Part shown: positions 15,537 to 23,699 of the stretch, piece after piece
How the letters are laid out: every line of letters starts with the position of its first letter
Numbering within the stretch: the first letter of the stretch is position 1
DNA from: an uncultured Muribaculaceae bacterium
GTDB taxonomy: Bacteria; Bacteroidota; Bacteroidia; Bacteroidales; Muribaculaceae
Direction of reading: 5' to 3'
Assembly: GCA_910584735.1 (NCBI GenBank)
Contig: CAJUBM010000026.1
Span: 1 to 27,315 of the forward strand
Length of the DNA stretch: 27,315 bases
Translations under genes and position numbers: made by a program
Notes under the pieces: model-generated
What the model was told of the DNA's origin: nothing
The model's database searches: none
Seen by the model: only the letters and a program-made list of their open reading frames with translations

Positions 15537-15564
15537 GGCCTGATAGGAACAATTTGAATAATTT

Positions 15565-17244
15565 ATGAAGATTGACCCCATTGATCTTGATATGATTTTC
15601 GAGACGAGTTGGGAGGTTTGTAACAAAATCGGGGGTATTTACACCGTTTTGTCAACCAAAGCGCTCACTTTGCAAAATCTATATAAGGACAAGACTATTT
15701 TCATAGGTCCTGATGTATGGGATGAGAAAAATCCTTGTCCGTATTTCACCGAGGTCCCCTCTATTTTAATGCCGTGGAAAAAGAAAGCTGAGCTTCCTTA
15801 TGGTATAGAGGTGCGTACCGGGCGTTGGAACATACCCGGTAAGCCTATAGTGGTATTGGTGAAATTCTCAGGTGTCTACCAGATAAAGGATTTCTTTTAC
15901 GGAGAGATGTGGCAGCGCTACGGAGTAGATTCGCTCCACGCCTACGGTGACTATGACGAGGCATGTTGTTTCGCATTGGCTGCCGGGATGGTGATAGAGA
16001 GTATATGTAATTTCAAACGTTGCCGCCATAAAAACGTCCTGGCGCATTTTGATGAATGGACTACCGGGATGGGGCTTCTCTATACCAATTGGAAGCTACC
16101 TTTCGTAGGCACGATATTCACTACGCATGCTACATCGATAGGCCGTTCGATATGTGGAAACGGCAAGCCGCTGTATGACTATCTGCCCGGATATAACGGC
16201 GATCAGATGGCCATGGAGCTTAACATGCAGTCGAAACACTCCTTGGAGAAGGCTGCCGCACATACGGCTGACTGTTTTACGGCTGTCTCGGATGTGACGG
16301 CAGCGGAATGTGAACAGTTGCTTGACATCAGGCCGCAGGTGGTCACCCCCAACGGATTCCAAGGAGAGTTCGTTCCGACCAAGGGCAAGGCCAAGAAAAT
16401 ACGTGAGACTGCACGTAAAGCCATGCTGTCCGTAGGGTCTGCACTGGCCGGCCATCCGTTGCCTGAAGACACCTTCATCATAGCCACTTCCGGACGTTGC
16501 GAGTATCGCAATAAGGGCATTGATGTTTTCCTTGACGCAGCCAAGACTATGGAGCAGTCGAATCCCGGAAGGAAGTTGCTGCTATATATATTGGTGCCGG
16601 CATGGAGCAGGGAGGCGCGCACGGATCTTAAGGAAGCGGTTGATGCCGCCTCCGCCGGGAACGCGCCACATTCTATGCTGCATGACCCCGTGATTACCCA
16701 CTATCTGAATAATCCGGGTGAGGATCCGATTATCAACCGCATACATGCGCTCGGTTTCGGACAGAACCCTGACAGTGATGTGCAGGTAGTCTATGTGCCA
16801 TGCTACCTTAACGGGAATGACGGCATTTTCGATCTCACATATTACGATATGCTTGCCGGAATGGACGCCACAGCTTTCCCGTCCTATTATGAGCCGTGGG
16901 GATATACCCCCTTGGAAAGTGTGGCTTTCGGAGTGCCTACCGTCACGACCTCTCTGTCCGGCTTCGGTCAATGGATTCTGTCGGATTGCAAAAGCGGTTT
17001 TGAGCAGAGCGGTGTAGTGGTTGTGCCACGTAATGATTCTGATTACGCCGATGTGGTCAACGGATTGGCCGACGCCCTTCTTAAACTTGCCTCGGCATCG
17101 GATGATTACCGTATGATTGTTTCCAAGGCGGCACGTGCCACGGCTTCAAAGGCAGAATGGGACTATTTTGTCACCTATTATATCGAAGCCTTCCGATATG
17201 CCTTGAACGCCGTAGACCGCAGGCGCGAGAACAATGACATATAA
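15565..17244 (+). CDS. Glycogen synthase, GT3-type
   Basis: Elongates alpha-1,4-glucan from a nucleotide-glucose donor. This is the eukaryote-like GT3 form found in Bacteroidota, not the GT5 GlgA. Seen: ETSWEVCNKIGGIYTVLSTK at residues 13-32 with the donor-binding KIGG (21-24); HFDEWTTG; FTTHATSIGRSICGN; and the C-terminal YYEPWGYTPLE at 441-451 with Glu443 and Glu451. Length 559 residues, shorter than yeast enzymes because the phosphorylated N- and C-terminal extensions are absent. The next gene, an alpha-glucan phosphorylase, begins 43 bases later and shares the promoter. Family assignment is by motif; donor choice (UDP- or ADP-glucose) is not visible. Confidence 0.92.
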   Translation: MKIDPIDLDMIFETSWEVCNKIGGIYTVLSTKALTLQNLYKDKTIFIGPDVWDEKNPCPYFTEVPSILMPWKKKAELPYGIEVRTGRWNIPGKPIVVLVKFSGVYQIKDFFYGEMWQRYGVDSLHAYGDYDEACCFALAAGMVIESICNFKRCRHKNVLAHFDEWTTGMGLLYTNWKLPFVGTIFTTHATSIGRSICGNGKPLYDYLPGYNGDQMAMELNMQSKHSLEKAAAHTADCFTAVSDVTAAECEQLLDIRPQVVTPNGFQGEFVPTKGKAKKIRETARKAMLSVGSALAGHPLPEDTFIIATSGRCEYRNKGIDVFLDAAKTMEQSNPGRKLLLYILVPAWSREARTDLKEAVDAASAGNAPHSMLHDPVITHYLNNPGEDPIINRIHALGFGQNPDSDVQVVYVPCYLNGNDGIFDLTYYDMLAGMDATAFPSYYEPWGYTPLESVAFGVPTVTTSLSGFGQWILSDCKSGFEQSGVVVVPRNDSDYADVVNGLADALLKLASASDDYRMIVSKAARATASKAEWDYFVTYYIEAFRYALNAVDRRRENNDI

Positions 17245-17287
17245 TTGACAAATAAACAACTTCAAAATAATATCTTACTCACAAGAA

Positions 17288-19843
17288 ATGAAACTTCAAG
17301 TAAGCAACACGAACGCACCCACATGGCGCGACATAACTGTTAAGTCAGATCTTCCCTCGAAGCTCAAACCGCTCGAAGAACTGGCAAAGAACCTTTGGTG
17401 GGTGTGGAATTCCGAAGCCAAGGCTCTGTTCCGCGACCTGAATCCTGACCTGTGGCGTTCCACAGGGGAGAATCCCGTGATGGTTCTGCAACAGCTTTCG
17501 TCGGAACGTCTTGAAGCAGTCCTTGCTGACAAGGAACTTATGGCCCGTATAGACCATGTTTACGGCATGTTCAAGGAGTACATGGCCAAACCGATGCGTA
17601 CGGACATCCCCTCCGTTTCGTATTTCTCGATGGAGTACGGCCTGTGCAACGCACTGAAAATATATTCCGGCGGTCTTGGCGTACTTGCCGGCGACTATAT
17701 AAAGGAGGCATCCGATTCTTGTGTGCCTATGACCGCTGTCGGCTTCCTCTATCGTTATGGCTATTTCACCCAGACCCTTTCGGTTGACGGACAGCAGATC
17801 GCGAATTATGAAGCCCAGAACTTCAACCAGTTGCCTATCGAACAGGTGATGGATGCCAACGGCCATCCTATGATTGTAGAGGTGCCTTATCCCGGACGTA
17901 CAATCTATTCACATGTATGGCGTGTGAACGTGGGCCGTATGAAGCTCTATCTGATGGATACCGATTTCGAGATGAACTCGGAGTTTGACCGTCCTATAAC
18001 ACACCAGCTTTACGGCGGTGACTGGGAGAACCGTATCAAACAGGAGTATCTGCTCGGTATCGGCGGTATAATCATGCTTAAGAAGCTGGGTATAAATTCC
18101 GAACTGTATCACTGTAACGAGGGACATGCCGCGCTGCTCAACCTCCAGCGTCTTGTTGACTATGTGCAGGAGAAGCATCTTGATTTCCAGGTGGCTCTCG
18201 AACTGGTTCGTGCATCGTCACTTTATACCGTCCATACTCCCGTGCCTGCCGGCCATGACTATTTCGATGAGGGGCTCTTCGGCAAATACATGGGTGAATA
18301 CCCTGCCAAACTCGGTATTTCGTGGAACGACCTGATGAATATGGGACGCGAGAATCCCAACACGAACGAACGTTTCTCGATGAGTGTGTTCGCCCTGAAT
18401 ACCTGCCAGGAAGCCAACGGCGTCAGCTGGCTGCACGGAGAAGTCTCCAAGAAGATGTTCGCCGGTATCTGGAAGGGGTATAACTGGAAGGAAAGCCACG
18501 TTGGTTATGTGACCAACGGTGTGCACATGCCTACCTGGGCCGCTTCGGAATGGAAGGAATTCTATGGCGAGAAACTGGGTCAGGGTGTGTTCGAGCATCA
18601 GGAGAATCCTGAAAGCTGGAAAGGTATCCTCAAATGCAGCGACCAGGAAATCTGGAATATGCGAATGACGATGAAGAATAAGTTCATCAACTTCGTAAAA
18701 CGTGATTTCAAGGCTAAATGGCTTGCTAACCAGGGAGATCCTACCCAGGTTATGCAGGTTGTTGACAAAATCAACCCGAACGCGCTGATAATAGGTTTCG
18801 CACGCCGTTTCGCCACATACAAGCGCGCCCACTTGCTCTTCACCGACCTTGACCGTCTGTCAAAGATTGTGAACAACGAGCAGTTCCCCGTGCAGTTTGT
18901 TTTCTCCGGGAAGGCTCATCCCGCCGATGGTGCCGGACAGGGGCTTATCAAGCGCATTATGGAGATTTCGCGCATGCCCCAGTTCCTCGGCAAGATCATC
19001 TTCCTTGAAGATTACAACATGATTGTTGCCAAACGTCTGGTGACCGGTGTGGATATATGGCTTAATACTCCCACGCGTCCTCTCGAGGCCTCCGGTACAT
19101 CAGGAGAGAAGGCCGAGATGAACGGTGTACTCAACTTCTCCGTACTTGATGGCTGGTGGTACGAAGGGTATCGTTTTGATGAGAAAGCCGGATGGGCTCT
19201 TACCGATAAGCGTACCTATACCGACCAGTCACAGCAGGATAAACTCGATGCCGCAACCATCTACTCCATGTTGGAGAATGAGATTATACCTCTCTACTAC
19301 GCCAAGAACTCTAAGGGCTACTCGCCCGAGTGGGTGCAGTATATCAAGCGCTCTATAGCCAACATCGCGCCTCATTTCACCATGAAGCGTATGATTGAGG
19401 ACTACATCCATCGTTTCTACACCAAGGAGGCTGCCCGCACAGAGAAACTTCAGGCCAAGGACTATGCTCTTGCCAAGGAAATCGTAGCATGGAAAGAGAA
19501 AGTAGCTGCCGCCTGGGATGGCATCAAGGTATTTGATGTAGAGGCATCCGATCTTTCTAACTCCGTTACGGGTACGGACTTCTCTGTTCGCGCCATCATC
19601 GATACCAACGGTCTTGGTAAAGACCTTGGTCTGGAACTTGTGATTTACAAGAAGGAGGGCAACGAGGAGACATTCGTAGGTACCCAGCAGTTCGATGTAA
19701 TCAAGGAGGAAGGTAATGTACTCACCTATCAGCTTAATGCCAAGCTGAAGGATGCAGGCGTGTTCCGTTACGGTTACCGCCTCTATCCCAAGAACACCGA
19801 GCTTCCCCACCGTATGGATTTCGCATACACCCGTTGGATTTAA
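17288..19843 (+). CDS. glgP: Alpha-glucan phosphorylase (glycogen phosphorylase)
   Basis: Releases glucose 1-phosphate from glycogen by phosphorolysis. The 851-residue protein begins with a DUF3417 domain (about 10-120, LEELAKNLWWVWNSEAKALF), typical of the alpha-glucan phosphorylase branch distinct from E. coli GlgP. The GT35 catalytic part includes SVSYFSMEYGL, YSGGLGVLAGDY, HCNEGHAAL and the PLP-binding Lys608 in EASGTSGEKAEMNGVLN. A C-terminal beta-rich part (about 755-851) ends HRMDFAYTRWI. Codon use is biased towards C-ending codons, consistent with strong expression. It forms an operon with glycogen synthase and is ended by a hairpin at 19876-19914. Confidence 0.94.
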   Translation: MKLQVSNTNAPTWRDITVKSDLPSKLKPLEELAKNLWWVWNSEAKALFRDLNPDLWRSTGENPVMVLQQLSSERLEAVLADKELMARIDHVYGMFKEYMAKPMRTDIPSVSYFSMEYGLCNALKIYSGGLGVLAGDYIKEASDSCVPMTAVGFLYRYGYFTQTLSVDGQQIANYEAQNFNQLPIEQVMDANGHPMIVEVPYPGRTIYSHVWRVNVGRMKLYLMDTDFEMNSEFDRPITHQLYGGDWENRIKQEYLLGIGGIIMLKKLGINSELYHCNEGHAALLNLQRLVDYVQEKHLDFQVALELVRASSLYTVHTPVPAGHDYFDEGLFGKYMGEYPAKLGISWNDLMNMGRENPNTNERFSMSVFALNTCQEANGVSWLHGEVSKKMFAGIWKGYNWKESHVGYVTNGVHMPTWAASEWKEFYGEKLGQGVFEHQENPESWKGILKCSDQEIWNMRMTMKNKFINFVKRDFKAKWLANQGDPTQVMQVVDKINPNALIIGFARRFATYKRAHLLFTDLDRLSKIVNNEQFPVQFVFSGKAHPADGAGQGLIKRIMEISRMPQFLGKIIFLEDYNMIVAKRLVTGVDIWLNTPTRPLEASGTSGEKAEMNGVLNFSVLDGWWYEGYRFDEKAGWALTDKRTYTDQSQQDKLDAATIYSMLENEIIPLYYAKNSKGYSPEWVQYIKRSIANIAPHFTMKRMIEDYIHRFYTKEAARTEKLQAKDYALAKEIVAWKEKVAAAWDGIKVFDVEASDLSNSVTGTDFSVRAIIDTNGLGKDLGLELVIYKKEGNEETFVGTQQFDVIKEEGNVLTYQLNAKLKDAGVFRYGYRLYPKNTELPHRMDFAYTRWI

Positions 19844-19875
19844 TACACCTTGATTAGATTCATCTGAGTCTTACT

Positions 19876-19914
19876 AACACCCGCGCTTCATTTTATATAT
19901 GAGGCGCGGGTGTT
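19876..19914 (+). terminator. Terminator of the glycogen operon
   Basis: Arms 19876-19891 and 19899-19914 pair over 16 positions, with one T-G pair and a seven-base loop. It starts 32 bases after the glgP stop. The T-tract is weak (GTGTAAATTT follows). Confidence 0.8.
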
Positions 19915-19962
19915 GTGTAAATTTACCAATTAATATTCAAAAAAGATTAATTGGGAGTGTGT

Positions 19963-19997
19963 TTTGGGGATGGGATGGGAAAATAGTGGTAACTTTG
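19963..19997 (+). promoter_or_regulatory. Promoter of the acyltransferase gene
   Basis: TTTG at 19963-19966 and TAACTTTG at 19990-19997, spacer 23 bases (slightly long). The ATG at 20015 follows 17 bases later. Confidence 0.7.
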
Positions 19998-20014
19998 TGT
20001 CTCCAGTTCGATAG

Positions 20015-21133
20015 ATGATGTCAAATCAGGTTTCAGATAAATTATTTCATTCAATATCGCGGCAGAACAATATGAATGCTGTCAGGTATTATCTGGCTAT
20101 ATGCATACTCACCAGCCATTTCTCATACCTGGCCCAATCTGACATCTTTGCCCTGCCGAGGATATTCGGCGGTGCAGGAAGTTTCTTTGCCTTAAGTGGA
20201 TTCCTTATGTTCCCGTCGTTTGAAAAACGCCCGGATATAAAACGTTTCTATAAACGTCGGGCCCAAAGGATTTTCCCGCCATATTTCTTAGTGGTACTTG
20301 TGGCAGCCATTGGCTGCGGACTGATAAGTAGTATGCCACTGTATGAGTATTTTACAAATGCGGGCTTTTGGAAATATCTTGTCGCGAATCTCGGGTTTAT
20401 GAATTTCCTTTGTCCTGACCTTCCGGGTGTATTTGAAGAAGGAACCAATTTTGCCCCATTCGTCAACGGGGCATTATGGACTATGAAGGGGGAGATTCTA
20501 TGCTACCTGAGTGTGCCGTTTGTATATCGCTGGATTACACGAAGTAAGTATTCGTGTACGCGCATACTCACATTTATCGTAATCGGGTGTGGATTGCTAT
20601 ACTTCGGCTGTAATGAGCTTTCCGGCATTATAGGGCGTAATCTGTATGTGATTCAGAAACAATTTTGTGTGTTCATGCTCTTTTATATGGGGGCGCTTAT
20701 AAATCGAAAGTTGCCGGTTTTCTTGAAATATAAATGGTATTTCTTTGTTGTTGACGGTGTGCTTTTGATGGCCGATTATTTTTCGCTTTTGGATTTCACA
20801 TCTACCTCAGGTTGGTTTTATGAGTTTGCAATCAGTCCGTTTGTAACAGGCACAATGGTTATTGTGTGTTGCCTTACAGGAACCTGGGGTAGGGCGCTTG
20901 CAAATCATGATGCCCTGTCTTATGACATATATCTTTTCCACTGGCCTGTTATCCAGGTGCTGGTATATTTCGGGCTTGTCGGGCGTATCGGGGCTTATCC
21001 AACGTTGTTGTTGGCAATATGTGTCGTAGTGGCATTGGCCTATCTCTCTTGGCGTTATATCGGGAGACGTTTCCTTTCCGCAACCTCAGGACCTCTTACA
21101 CTAACATCCACATCGTTAGAGGTTCGGGAGTAG
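20015..21133 (+). CDS. Acyltransferase 3 family protein (OafA/YrhL-like)
   Basis: An integral membrane protein of 372 residues with about ten hydrophobic segments, which transfers acyl (often acetyl) groups to cell-surface glycans or other periplasmic substrates. Family marks: NAVRYYLAICILTSHF near 21-36 with the presumed catalytic His35, GSFFALSGFLM near 55-65, FYKRRAQRIFPPYF near 78-91, LWTMKGEILCYL, and YDIYLFHWPV near the C-terminus. A second ATG lies directly after the first (20018). The gene is visibly richer in A+T (sampled lines about 38%, against about 53% in glgP), which suggests a separate origin. It has its own promoter and no glycan-synthesis neighbours, so the acceptor is unknown. 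Confidence 0.88.
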   Translation: MMSNQVSDKLFHSISRQNNMNAVRYYLAICILTSHFSYLAQSDIFALPRIFGGAGSFFALSGFLMFPSFEKRPDIKRFYKRRAQRIFPPYFLVVLVAAIGCGLISSMPLYEYFTNAGFWKYLVANLGFMNFLCPDLPGVFEEGTNFAPFVNGALWTMKGEILCYLSVPFVYRWITRSKYSCTRILTFIVIGCGLLYFGCNELSGIIGRNLYVIQKQFCVFMLFYMGALINRKLPVFLKYKWYFFVVDGVLLMADYFSLLDFTSTSGWFYEFAISPFVTGTMVIVCCLTGTWGRALANHDALSYDIYLFHWPVIQVLVYFGLVGRIGAYPTLLLAICVVVALAYLSWRYIGRRFLSATSGPLTLTSTSLEVRE

Positions 21134-21180
21134 CGTGGTTTACGAGGTAAAAGAGATTTTGCGGTAGATTAGCATGTCGG

Positions 21181-21211
21181 TTTATCCAGTCAGTTTTTTT
21201 TCGTAATTTTG
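21181..21211 (+). promoter_or_regulatory. Candidate promoter of tgt, nearly leaderless
   Basis: TTTA at 21181-21184, a 19-base spacer, and TAATTTTG at 21204-21211. The -7 box ends four bases before the ATG at 21216, so transcription would begin at or next to the start codon. Confidence 0.6.
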
Positions 21212-21215
21212 CAAT

Positions 21216-22346
21216 ATGGAATTCCTTTTGCAAGCTACGGCACAGGGCTCTGATGCCCGTGCCGGATTGATTACGACAGACCATGGATTGATAGAGACCC
21301 CGATTTTTATGCCCGTGGGTACGTGCGGCGCTATCAAGGGCGTACTTATGCCACAGATGCGCGATGATGTTCATGCACAGATTATTTTAGGTAACACCTA
21401 TCATCTTTATCTGCGTCCGGGTACAGATTTGTTGCAAAAGGCCGGCGGACTACATAAGTTCAACGGATGGGACCGCCCGATACTGACAGATTCGGGTGGC
21501 TTCCAGGTCTTTTCTCTGTCTGAGAATCGGAAACTCACAGAGGAAGGTGCCCATTTCCGCAGCCATATCGACGGGTCAAAGCATCTTTTTACCCCGGAGA
21601 AGACTGTGGACATACAACGTGCCATCGGTTCTGACATAATGATGGCCCTTGACGAGTGTCCCCCCGGCATGTCGGATTATTCCTATGCCAGTCGGTCGCT
21701 CGACCTTACTTTGCGATGGCTGAAGCGTGGCTGGGCGCGGTTTAATGAGACAGAGCCTCTTTATGGCCATAGCCAGGCGTTTTTCCCTATTGTCCAAGGA
21801 TGTCGTTATGCAGATTTGCGCCGCAAGTCGGCATCTGAGGTAGCTTCCCTGGACGCTGCCGGAAATGCAATCGGTGGGCTGGCTGTGGGGGAACCTGCGG
21901 AGATTATGTATGAGATGATAGAAGTGGTGAATGAGATCCTTCCCACGGATCGTCCCCGCTACCTTATGGGGGTCGGTACGCCCGAGAATATCTTGGAGGC
22001 TATTGATCGCGGCGTGGATATGATGGATTGTGTTATGCCAACGCGTAATGGCCGTAACGGTATGTTGTTCACCCGCAACGGTATAATGAATATGCGCAAT
22101 AAGAAATGGGCCGATGATTTCACTCCCATTGACCCGGAAAGCGACCTTTGGGCCGACCGTGAGATTTCACGTGCCTACCTGCGCCATTTGTTCGTAGCCA
22201 AGGAACTGGTTGCCATGGAAATCGCATCGCTCCATAACCTGCATTTCTACCTTTGGCTTGTAGGTGAGGCGCGCCGACATATCCTGGCCGGGGACTTCGC
22301 AACATGGAAGCCTGAGATGGTAAGGCGCGTGACTTCAAGGATGTAA
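21216..22346 (+). CDS. tgt: tRNA-guanine transglycosylase (queuosine pathway)
   Basis: Exchanges guanine-34 in GUN-anticodon tRNAs for the queuine precursor preQ1. The 376 residues cover the whole TIM-barrel: FMPVGTCGAIKG near 31-42, LGNTYHLYLRPG near 58-69, Asp92 in DSGGFQVF, GGLAVGE near 220-226, and the nucleophile Asp271 in DCVMPTRNGRNG. The zinc site is altered: the region aligned to CxCxxC reads S309-D-L311-W-A-D314, so all three cysteines are missing, while the fourth ligand, His340, is kept. SRAYLRHL follows normally, so this is not a frameshift. The start fits the family N-terminus. The lptG-type gene follows 21 bases later in the same operon. Confidence 0.93.
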   Translation: MEFLLQATAQGSDARAGLITTDHGLIETPIFMPVGTCGAIKGVLMPQMRDDVHAQIILGNTYHLYLRPGTDLLQKAGGLHKFNGWDRPILTDSGGFQVFSLSENRKLTEEGAHFRSHIDGSKHLFTPEKTVDIQRAIGSDIMMALDECPPGMSDYSYASRSLDLTLRWLKRGWARFNETEPLYGHSQAFFPIVQGCRYADLRRKSASEVASLDAAGNAIGGLAVGEPAEIMYEMIEVVNEILPTDRPRYLMGVGTPENILEAIDRGVDMMDCVMPTRNGRNGMLFTRNGIMNMRNKKWADDFTPIDPESDLWADREISRAYLRHLFVAKELVAMEIASLHNLHFYLWLVGEARRHILAGDFATWKPEMVRRVTSRM

Positions 22347-22367
22347 ACAACGTTAGCATTAATCGCG

Positions 22368-23618
22368 ATGGATAGTTCTACGGAAGAGAAAAAGACGCCT
22401 ATAGAAGCTAATGCTGTTGAAAAAGGGAAGGCCGGGCGTAAATTGTCGGTGCGGTTTCGAAAAATCGTGGGAACCTTACACCGCACAGCCAAGAGCGGTC
22501 GTAAAAGATTGTTTCCATCGGCAAATCTGGCTATAGGAGGGAAACCTCTTGTGTCAACCCTTGACCTATACATTATACGGAAATTTCTCGGGACATATAT
22601 TTTTGCCATCATCCTGATTCTTGCAATCACCGTGATGTTCGATGTCAATGAGAAACTTGATGCGTTTCTTCATGCTCCGCTGAAGGCTACGGTTTTCGAA
22701 TATTTCATGAACTTTCTGCCATATTTCGCAAATCAGTTCAGTCCCCTTTTCGTTTTCATTGCCGTAATATTCTTTACATCGAAACTGGCCGACAATTCCG
22801 AGATTATCGCCATGCTATCTTCCGGCATGAGCTTCCGACGTTTGTTGAGGCCCTACATGATTTCGGCTGCAGTCATAGCTGTGGCCACCTTCCTGTTGGG
22901 GGCATATATAATACCCCCTGCGAATGTAAAACGTATAGCGTTTACCAACACCTATGTGAAGAACCGCAGGGTGGACTACGGCGATAATATTATGCTCCAG
23001 GTCGCACCGGGTGAGATCGCCTATATGTCGCGCTTTGATAATACCACCAAGACGGGCTATCGGTTCTCGCTTGAGAAATTCGGTAAGGATGGCCTGGAGT
23101 CACGCCTTACGGCTATGTCGGTGAAATGGGATACCCTCTATCAATGGCAGGTACGTGATTATATGATACGCGACTTCCATGCCGACCGCGAGGTGCTGCG
23201 TTCGGGAAATGTGTTAGACACGGTGATTCCTTTCGAACCGCGCGATTTCTTGATTTCACGTAACGACCAAGAGACGCTTACCTCTCCGCAGTTGAAGCAG
23301 TATATCGAACGGCAGCGTTCTCGCGGAGTTGCAAATATCCAGGCATTTGAGATTGAATACCATAAGCGTTATGCGATGTGTGCCGCCGCTTTTATCTTGA
23401 CGGTGATAGGTATGTCGCTCTCTTCTAAGAAAGTAAAAGGAGGTATGGGGCTTAATATCGGTCTTGGATTAGTTCTCAGCTTCTCATACATACTGTTTAT
23501 GACGGTTACCAGTTCGTTTGCAGTGTCGGGGCTTACCTCCCCCTTGGTGGCTATGTGGATTCCTAATATCATATATGCCGTGATAGCGGTGATATTATAT
23601 CGCAAGGCTTCCCGTTAA
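22368..23618 (+). CDS. LptF/LptG (YjgP/YjgQ) family permease
   Basis: Inner-membrane permease subunit of the LPS transport ABC system, which extracts LPS for passage to the outer membrane. Membrane segments occur at about 75-90, 110-130 and 160-180 and three more near the C-terminus (about 345-415), with a periplasmic beta-rich domain in between. The family signature LDLYIIRKFLGTYIF is at 65-79, and SEIIAMLSSGMSFRRLLRP follows the second helix. The first 60 residues are a hydrophilic, Lys/Arg-rich extension not usual in the family. No other ATG precedes the first helix, although a GTG at 22551 would give a standard N-terminus. The gene is 21 bases after tgt. Confidence 0.9.
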   Translation: MDSSTEEKKTPIEANAVEKGKAGRKLSVRFRKIVGTLHRTAKSGRKRLFPSANLAIGGKPLVSTLDLYIIRKFLGTYIFAIILILAITVMFDVNEKLDAFLHAPLKATVFEYFMNFLPYFANQFSPLFVFIAVIFFTSKLADNSEIIAMLSSGMSFRRLLRPYMISAAVIAVATFLLGAYIIPPANVKRIAFTNTYVKNRRVDYGDNIMLQVAPGEIAYMSRFDNTTKTGYRFSLEKFGKDGLESRLTAMSVKWDTLYQWQVRDYMIRDFHADREVLRSGNVLDTVIPFEPRDFLISRNDQETLTSPQLKQYIERQRSRGVANIQAFEIEYHKRYAMCAAAFILTVIGMSLSSKKVKGGMGLNIGLGLVLSFSYILFMTVTSSFAVSGLTSPLVAMWIPNIIYAVIAVILYRKASR

Positions 23619-23699
23619 GGTCGCTCATAGGCCGATATTTCAAGGTCTAAGAACTATGCGGACATTTAAGGTGTTTTAACAGAAAACATTTCTTCGGTT

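Larger units (their letters stand above)
15257..15564. other. Divergent intergenic region between the DUF5106-type gene and glycogen synthase
   Basis: A 308-base AT-rich region that carries a promoter at each end. In the middle only a weak imperfect hairpin is visible (GTTAAA near 15356 with TTTAAC near 15381). A 68-codon open frame here has no coding character that I can defend. Confidence 0.6.
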
